A stretch of DNA of 64,000 bases from Polynucleobacter hallstattensis (GTDB lineage Bacteria > Pseudomonadota > Gammaproteobacteria > Burkholderiales > Burkholderiaceae): positions 310,001 through 374,000 of the forward strand of contig NZ_JACVPO010000002.1 in assembly GCF_018881835.1 (NCBI RefSeq). Direction: 5' to 3'. This document shows, one piece after another, positions 59,302-64,000 of this stretch. The notes beneath the pieces are model-generated. The model was given only the letters and a program-made list of their open reading frames with translations, was not told the origin of the DNA and ran no database searches. Position numbers and translations under genes: made by a program. The stretch's first letter is position 1. Every line of letters begins with the position of its first letter.

Positions 59302-60693
59302 GTGTTGCACTTTAAATTATCGCGTTTGCGCGAGGATATTCCCTCCCTTCTCAAACTCGCTGGCCCACTACTGATTGGTCAGCTAGCCGTCATTACCTTT
59401 GGTGTTTTGGATACCGCAATGACTGCACGTTATTCTGCCGATGACTTAGCTGCTCTGGCGATGGCTTCAGCAATCTTTATTAGTGTCTATGTTGGCCTCA
59501 CTGGTGTGATCTCTGCTCTCGCCCCAATTGCCGGACAACTCTTTGGAGCCAAGCGTTTTGGTGAGATTGGTGAGGAAGTGCGCCAAGCAACTTGGCTCGC
59601 TCTTGGGCTCACCTTATTTGGTACTGCGATCTTGCTCAATGCAGATCACTTACTAGAAATCTCTCAAGTAACATCAGATATTGAAGGCAAGGCCAAGTTG
59701 TATCTCCATATCCTAGCAATTGGTTTGCCGGCCAGCATGGCAATGCGCGTACTCATGGCGCTTCACAATGCGGTTTCAAGACCCACCGTCATTACCGTAG
59801 TGCAGCTGATTGGCTTGGGCTTAAAACTGCCACTCAATCTCTTATTTATTTATGGTGGCTTTGGGATTGAAGGTATGGGCGGACCTGGTTGTGCAGTTGC
59901 TACTGTCATCATCAATTGGTTTTGGCTCATCATCACACTAGGCTTTGTACTCTTTGATAGCTTTTATAAGCCATTCAAAATCTTTGAACACTTTAGTTGG
60001 CCTGACTGGCATCGCATCTGGACTCTTCTGAAATTGGGTGCGCCCATTGGCTTTAGCTATTTAATTGAAGTGACATCATTCACTTTCATGTCACTCTTTA
60101 TTGCGCGTCTTGGTACCACTGCTTTAGCTGGCCATCAAATTGTGGCTAATATGGGAACGGTGATTTACATGGTGCCCCTGTCCCTATCGATTGCTACGAT
60201 GACTTTGGTATCTCAATCTATTGGCGCAGATAAACAAGAGCGTGCAGAAGAAATTGGCTGGTCGTCGGTTTTCTTCACAACAACTTTGTGTGTTTTTATT
60301 GGTGTGATGGTGTGGATTTTTAGAGTGCAATTATTAGATCTTTATGATCCGCCGGACGAGGTGAAGGCATTCTCTATTCCCCTCTTTTTGTTTATTGCTT
60401 TTTACCAACTCTTTGATGCCTTGCAAGTGACTGCAGCCTTTATTCTGCGCGCCTATCGCATTGCCTTCTGGCCTATGCTGATTTATGCAGGCTCACTTTG
60501 GGGTGTAGGCTTAGGCGGTGGATATTTGATGGGCTTTAATGTATTTGGTAATACCCCGGAGTTTTTGCAAGGTGCCAATGGCTTTTGGGCTGGCAATAGT
60601 ATGAGCTTAGGATTAGCTGCACTGTTATTGCTCTACCTTTTTAGAAGAACGGCGGCACGCTTTGAGAAAACACATCCGCCGGTTCAGGTCTGA
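59302..60693 (+). CDS. MATE family efflux transporter
   Basis: The 463-residue NorM-like antiporter has twelve hydrophobic segments and internal twofold similarity. Family blocks are GPLLIGQLAVITFGVLDTAM, SALAPIAGQLFGAKRFGE, RVLMALHNAVSRPTVI and GAPIGFSYLIEVTSFTFMSL. It exports cationic drugs or metabolites using Na+ or H+. The start is GTG 59302. It is in an operon with the GT-C protein and convergent with the next gene. Confidence 0.92.
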   Translation: MLHFKLSRLREDIPSLLKLAGPLLIGQLAVITFGVLDTAMTARYSADDLAALAMASAIFISVYVGLTGVISALAPIAGQLFGAKRFGEIGEEVRQATWLALGLTLFGTAILLNADHLLEISQVTSDIEGKAKLYLHILAIGLPASMAMRVLMALHNAVSRPTVITVVQLIGLGLKLPLNLLFIYGGFGIEGMGGPGCAVATVIINWFWLIITLGFVLFDSFYKPFKIFEHFSWPDWHRIWTLLKLGAPIGFSYLIEVTSFTFMSLFIARLGTTALAGHQIVANMGTVIYMVPLSLSIATMTLVSQSIGADKQERAEEIGWSSVFFTTTLCVFIGVMVWIFRVQLLDLYDPPDEVKAFSIPLFLFIAFYQLFDALQVTAAFILRAYRIAFWPMLIYAGSLWGVGLGGGYLMGFNVFGNTPEFLQGANGFWAGNSMSLGLAALLLLYLFRRTAARFEKTHPPVQV

Positions 60694-60707
60694 TTTAAGT
60701 CAATGTT

Positions 60708-61196
60708 TTACTGAATCGGTTTAAATCCACTGCTTGGAGGTCTGTAGTTAGAGCCCCCTCCCTGTGATGAATAACTCGGTACCTGATTACCTTTGGAGTA
60801 CATGCACTGCTGATAAGCGATGTTGTATTGAGCCTGCGCTTGGTTTTGTTTACCAGAGGCATTCATAGCACCCATGGCTGCGCCACCAAGCAAGCCAATG
60901 CCAGCACCAGTGCCGATGTTCTGACTGCTACCCCCCTGAATGACAGCACCCGCTGCAGCGCCGATAGCTGCGCCAATAGCAGCACTAGTTGCACCCTCTT
61001 TTAAGGAAGCATTACTGGTGTCTTTAATCGCATTTGCGGCAAAATCACGGCACTGCTGATCCTCCTGCTGAAACACATCAAATGGCTTGCCTTCACGCGG
61101 CATGATGGCGATCGTTGGGCCAGTTGGCGCGGAGACACAAGCAGCTAAAGAGGCTAAAGAGCTGATGATGGCCAAAGTCAGTACAGCACGTTTCAT
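60708..61196 (-). CDS. glycine-zipper lipoprotein
   Basis: ATG 61196 behind AAGGA encodes 162 residues with a lipoprotein signal ending in lipobox LAAC. A conserved EDQQCRDFAANAI segment follows. The glycine-zipper region is GATSAAIGAAIGAAAGAVIQ and GAGIGLLGGAAMGAM, then AQAQYNIAYQQCMYSKGNQV. Glycine-zipper lipoproteins of this kind (YMGG/OmpA-like groups) sit in the envelope; the exact role is not known. Confidence 0.82.
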   Translation of the reverse strand: MKRAVLTLAIISSLASLAACVSAPTGPTIAIMPREGKPFDVFQQEDQQCRDFAANAIKDTSNASLKEGATSAAIGAAIGAAAGAVIQGGSSQNIGTGAGIGLLGGAAMGAMNASGKQNQAQAQYNIAYQQCMYSKGNQVPSYSSQGGGSNYRPPSSGFKPIQ

Positions 61197-61231
61197 ATTC
61201 AATCCTTCAATCGGGGCAATGAGTTAATTAA

Positions 61232-61720
61232 TTAGTTTTGTCTCTGCTGCCTGGTAGGCGTACTACCAGATGGCGGCATTGCTGGCTGAGTCTGCCAACC
61301 TGATGAACAGCTTTGTACATATGGAAAATATTGCCCACTCGCTTCGCAGTAATACCAAACTGGGGCTTGAGGCTGAGAAGCCAAGACCATAGGCTGTTGA
61401 GGGGCTGCATAGCTCACCACGGGTGGCGCTGCATAAACCACGGGTGGCGCATAGTACCCAGCAGCATAAGGGTAGCCATAGCCAGGGCCGTAATATCCGC
61501 CACGCCAGCCCGGACCCCATCCACCGCCATAACCTGGGCCATATGCTGCAGGACGCCAACCGCCACCATAGCCGCCGCCCCCAACGGAGACGGCCCAACC
61601 GACATTACCTGCCTGAGCTGGTGCCGACGCCGATATGAGCGCCAGTAATCCAGCTGCCGTGAGGAGCGCTAGCATCACTTTAGAGATGCTGAATTTGTAT
61701 TGCAGTTGAGCTGTATTCAT
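61232..61720 (-). CDS. secreted Gly/Tyr/Pro-rich protein
   Basis: ATG 61720 behind AAGGGG encodes 162 residues. The signal peptide (about 1-37) ends near APAQA. A Gly/Tyr/Trp repeat region follows (GGYGGGWRPAAYGPGYGGGW) and then a Pro/Ala/Val section. The compact Cys-containing end WYYCEASGQYFPYVQSCSSG then WQTQP is common in Burkholderiales secreted proteins and probably forms a disulfide. The function is unknown. Confidence 0.75.
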   Translation of the reverse strand: MNTAQLQYKFSISKVMLALLTAAGLLALISASAPAQAGNVGWAVSVGGGGYGGGWRPAAYGPGYGGGWGPGWRGGYYGPGYGYPYAAGYYAPPVVYAAPPVVSYAAPQQPMVLASQPQAPVWYYCEASGQYFPYVQSCSSGWQTQPAMPPSGSTPTRQQRQN

Positions 61721-61829
61721 AGTGGACCCCTTCAATTGGTCGCCTCCTACTATCTTTAACGCTTCACCTAAATCTAGGCTGACAGGAATTAGGCTTTTAT
61801 TGAGATATTTATTACTTTGCTACTAGGAA

Positions 61830-62810
61830 CTACTGCTCTAATTTTGCGCCTGATTTGTAAATAACCCTACCCCATTTATTCGTCTCGGATTGGATCAACT
61901 TATCAAGCGCTTGGGGGCTGCCTGGCGCTGGCTCCAAACCACTGGCACGGAGCTTGTTTTTAACTTCGAATTGATTGAGGGTTTGGCGAGTTAAGGCATT
62001 TAAACGCTTTTGTAAGGCTGAAGGTAAATTTGCTGGCGCCATAAGAGAAAACCACGATGTAGCCTCAAAGCCAGGTAAGCCTTCTTCTACCATGGTCGGA
62101 ATCTCTGGAGCTACTGGTGAGCGTTTGAGAGTCGTTACTGCTAAAGCCTGAACCTCTCCTGCCTTAATCAAAGGCAAGGATGAGGACAGGTTATCAAACA
62201 GCATTGAAATACGTCCACTAATCAGATCTGGTAGGGATTGAGCTCTACCTTTATATGGAATATGACGAATCTGCACTCCCGTCATTTCTTTAAAAAGTTC
62301 GCCAGACATATGCAATGAAGTGCCGACACCAGAGGAGCCAAAAGTCAGCTCATTCGGTTTGGCTTTAGCGAGTTCAATCAGCTCCTGAAGATTATTGACG
62401 CCCAACTTCTTATTGACCACCAGTACATTGGGGGTGCTCGCTAAAAAACTAATGGGCGTGAAATCATTGATCGGATGAAAAGATAACTTGTCATAGAGAG
62501 CACCGTTGATTGCATGTATGCCTACAGTTCCGATGAGGAGTGTGTAGCCATCCGGTTCGCTCTTGGCTACCAGCTCAGCACCGATGTTGCCGCCATAACC
62601 AGGTCGATTTTCTACTACTACTGGTACGTCTAGACTCTTCTGCCAACTCTCAGCCAGTACACGCGCCAAAATATCGGGCGCCCCACCAGGAGTGAAGGTC
62701 ACCACAATTTTGATGGCCTGTTTAGGCCAAGCAGTATCGACTTTGCCTGTTTGGGAATGAGCGAAATGATTCAGACCCAAGAAAACTAGCAGGGCTAGAA
62801 AACACTTCAT
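61830..62810 (-). CDS. Bug/TctC family tripartite tricarboxylate transporter binding protein
   Basis: The 326-residue periplasmic binding protein starts at ATG 62810 with signal peptide MKCFLALLVFLGLNHFAHSQ. The mature part is typical: WPKQAIKIVVTFTPGGAPDI, then ENRPGYGGNIGAELVAKSEP and VQIRHIPYKGRAQSLPDLIS. The longer frame upstream overlaps dsbB and is not used. The ligand is unknown. It lies 10 bases after dsbB in the same direction. Confidence 0.93.
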   Translation of the reverse strand: MKCFLALLVFLGLNHFAHSQTGKVDTAWPKQAIKIVVTFTPGGAPDILARVLAESWQKSLDVPVVVENRPGYGGNIGAELVAKSEPDGYTLLIGTVGIHAINGALYDKLSFHPINDFTPISFLASTPNVLVVNKKLGVNNLQELIELAKAKPNELTFGSSGVGTSLHMSGELFKEMTGVQIRHIPYKGRAQSLPDLISGRISMLFDNLSSSLPLIKAGEVQALAVTTLKRSPVAPEIPTMVEEGLPGFEATSWFSLMAPANLPSALQKRLNALTRQTLNQFEVKNKLRASGLEPAPGSPQALDKLIQSETNKWGRVIYKSGAKLEQ

Positions 62811-62820
62811 AGGCACCGAC

Positions 62821-63384
62821 TTAAAAACCAAAACGCGTGCGCAACCAAATCCATCCCTCATATTTAAGGGGATCATCAGCACAAGGGCCGATGCCGCATT
62901 CCAACAAAGTGGAAGCTAGGTTAGCAAATACTAAAACAATAAATAGAATGATTAATGTATTGGCAAGCAGTGAACGCGAGCGCACGTCTCGGTTAGGCAA
63001 CATCAATAGAATTGCTAGCCCTGCAATAAGCCCAAGATAAGCTACAAAGGCCCAAGTGTAAAAGTGCAACTCTAAGAAGGTGGCACCAAATCCTTTGTCT
63101 CCCGGTAAAACATGCAAGAGCACTTGGCGCAAAGACACCATCATGCCCACCAAGCCGCCGATGATGCCCCAGCCATAGTGAGCAGAATGCGCTCCACAAC
63201 GAATATTGAGCACCAATGCAAAGCCAATAATCACAAAACCCATGCGCTGCATCAGACACAGTGGGCATGGCAGTTCACCGAAATACAGTTGGTCGACAAA
63301 GGCATAAGACAACATGCCAATAATCGCAGTTAAAGCCAGCTGATTACCAAGACCTGCCAAAGAAGGAAAAGAATGCTTACTCAT
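62821..63384 (-). CDS. dsbB: disulfide bond formation protein B, variant with C-terminal cysteine pair
   Basis: The 187-residue membrane quinone oxidoreductase has the N-terminal CPLC motif (Cys40, Cys43) and the following Arg of LMQRMG. The periplasmic loop before helix 4 (about 91-108) has no Cys, although DsbB normally keeps its second pair there. A fifth helix (about 136-158) is followed by ECGIGPCADDP with Cys163 and Cys168, which would lie in the periplasm. It lies 5 bases after the small membrane-protein gene at 63390, so both are in one operon. Confidence 0.88.
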   Translation of the reverse strand: MSKHSFPSLAGLGNQLALTAIIGMLSYAFVDQLYFGELPCPLCLMQRMGFVIIGFALVLNIRCGAHSAHYGWGIIGGLVGMMVSLRQVLLHVLPGDKGFGATFLELHFYTWAFVAYLGLIAGLAILLMLPNRDVRSRSLLANTLIILFIVLVFANLASTLLECGIGPCADDPLKYEGWIWLRTRFGF

Positions 63385-63389
63385 CTTCT

Positions 63390-63548
63390 TTAGAAATTAA
63401 GATTGAGATGACTGTTCGCATGAATGCGGAACCAGAACATCAAAATACCGACGGTGATAGCAAGTACGAATAGACCTGCCAGACGCTTCTCAAACCACAC
63501 AAGGACAAGGCCGATAAAGGCTGTCAGGAAAGGTAGAAACATATACAT
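63390..63548 (-). CDS. DUF5993-like small membrane protein
   Basis: ATG 63548 (or 63542) to TAA 63390 encodes 52 residues, MYMFLPFLTAFIGLVLVWFE and so on. There are two hydrophobic helices, a KRLAG turn, and the ending FWFRIHANSHLNLNF. The pattern (FLPF ... WFR-H- ... LNL-F) matches the DUF5993 family of small membrane proteins, which I know mainly as neighbours of dsbB. The 5-base gap to dsbB supports a joint role in disulfide formation. Confidence 0.72.
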   Translation of the reverse strand: MYMFLPFLTAFIGLVLVWFEKRLAGLFVLAITVGILMFWFRIHANSHLNLNF

Positions 63549-63622
63549 GAATGAATTTTATCGCAGGTCGATCCAGACTCAATAACAAGTGACTCAAAGG
63601 GTCTTTTGTTTAGAATGGGATC

Positions 63623-64000
63623 ATGAAATCCATCCCACCCTGCATCGACCTTCAGCTTGATGGCTCTATTGCTCGAATCACCTTCAATAATCCCACTGCA
63701 CGTAATGCCTTGACGTGGCCAATGTATGAAGAACTTAAGCGAATTTGCGATGCGATAGCCAATACGCCAGAAATCAGAGTGGCTATTTTTAGAGGCGCTG
63801 GCGATAAAGCCTTTGTGTCAGGTAGCGACATACAGCAATTTGTAGATCTCCAAAAAGATGAACCTTATGAAGTTGCCGTAGATGCTATCTTTCACTCTCT
63901 CCAACATTTGCCTATTCCGACAATTGCACTCATCGAAGGATTAGCAGTAGGTAGCGGCTTACTCATTGCTACTGCATGTGATTTCAGAATATCGACTGAT
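63623..64000 (+). CDS. enoyl-CoA hydratase/isomerase family protein (N-terminal part)
   Basis: ATG 63623 behind GGGA opens 126 codons to the window end. The sequence MKSIPPCIDLQLDGSIARIT continues with FNNPTARNALTWPMYEEL. The oxyanion-hole segments are AFVSGSDIQQF and EGLAVGSGLLIATACDFRIS, typical of crotonases. The catalytic-Glu region lies beyond what can be judged. The substrate is open. It is divergent from the dsbB operon. Confidence 0.9.
   Translation, partial: MKSIPPCIDLQLDGSIARITFNNPTARNALTWPMYEELKRICDAIANTPEIRVAIFRGAGDKAFVSGSDIQQFVDLQKDEPYEVAVDAIFHSLQHLPIPTIALIEGLAVGSGLLIATACDFRISTD

Noticed and set aside
61313-61648. Several overlapping frames on both strands at the Gly/Tyr-rich gene
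   Set aside because: Repetitive GGC/TAC codons open all frames; only the minus-strand frame with signal peptide and ribosome-binding site is credible.
62811-62882. N-terminal extension of the second Bug protein
   Set aside because: It overlaps dsbB and hides a perfect signal peptide starting at 62810.

Overview
The window looks like a chromosomal segment of a free-living betaproteobacterium of the Burkholderiales, most likely Polynucleobacter. The base composition is moderate (mid-40s % GC by eye). The gene orders der-hfq-hflX-hflK-hflC-hisZ-purA, ndk-rlmN-ispG-hisS-yfgM-bamB-der, surE-pcm-nlpD and dnaX-ybaB-recR are typical of that order, and there are two Bug-type solute-binding proteins. 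No rRNA or tRNA gene, CRISPR array or insertion sequence was found. The one stable RNA gene seen is the 4.5S/SRP RNA.

Layout. 1-1600: the 3' part of a dienelactone hydrolase, a 51-codon gene with a strong ribosome-binding site, and a C39-peptidase-like orphan. 1690-18205: a long minus-strand block read in the order ndk, rlmN, ispG, hisS, yfgM, bamB, der, hfq, hflX, hflK, hflC, hisZ, purA, glcB (nucleotide, isoprenoid and histidine metabolism, translation, outer-membrane assembly, RNA chaperone and FtsH regulation). 18500-20036: a Bax-inhibitor-like membrane protein and a HigBA toxin-antitoxin pair. 20087-24592: rlmD, a PolB-type exonuclease, nlpD, pcm and surE, without the rpoS usually found beside nlpD. 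24618-32099: a TolC / adaptor / HME-RND efflux operon and an OprB-like porin. 32309-32978: a RelBE module whose toxin is frameshifted at a 9-base homopolymer, followed by a ParD-like gene. 33183-35957: recR, ybaB, dnaX and the SRP RNA.

36000-45500 is an accessory stretch with many small genes: a bactofilin, a stand-alone (p)ppGpp-hydrolase-like HD protein, a four-Cys mini-protein, a two-gene operon encoding a potassium channel with two tandem voltage sensors plus a one-helix partner, an exonuclease-DUF3820 protein, a YqhA-type membrane protein, and a umuDC operon under an almost perfect LexA box. 45504-47518: tartrate dehydrogenase with a Bug binding protein. 47614-55057: a TPR/Gly-Pro-rich membrane protein and the AddA/AddB helicase-nuclease. 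55176-57471: trxA, rho and rpmE2. 57571-60693: a GT-C glycosyltransferase-like protein and a MATE exporter. 60708-64000: two small secreted proteins, a second Bug protein, a dsbB variant with a DUF5993-like partner, and the start of an enoyl-CoA hydratase.

The most unusual locus is 39290-41502 (channel with duplicated voltage sensor plus partner). Next are the homopolymer-frameshifted relE (32497-32770), the apparent loss of rpoS at the nlpD locus, and the DsbB with its second cysteine pair moved to the C-terminus. Several genes of 43-59 codons were found by direct reading; start codons were moved where an upstream TTG had no ribosome-binding site.
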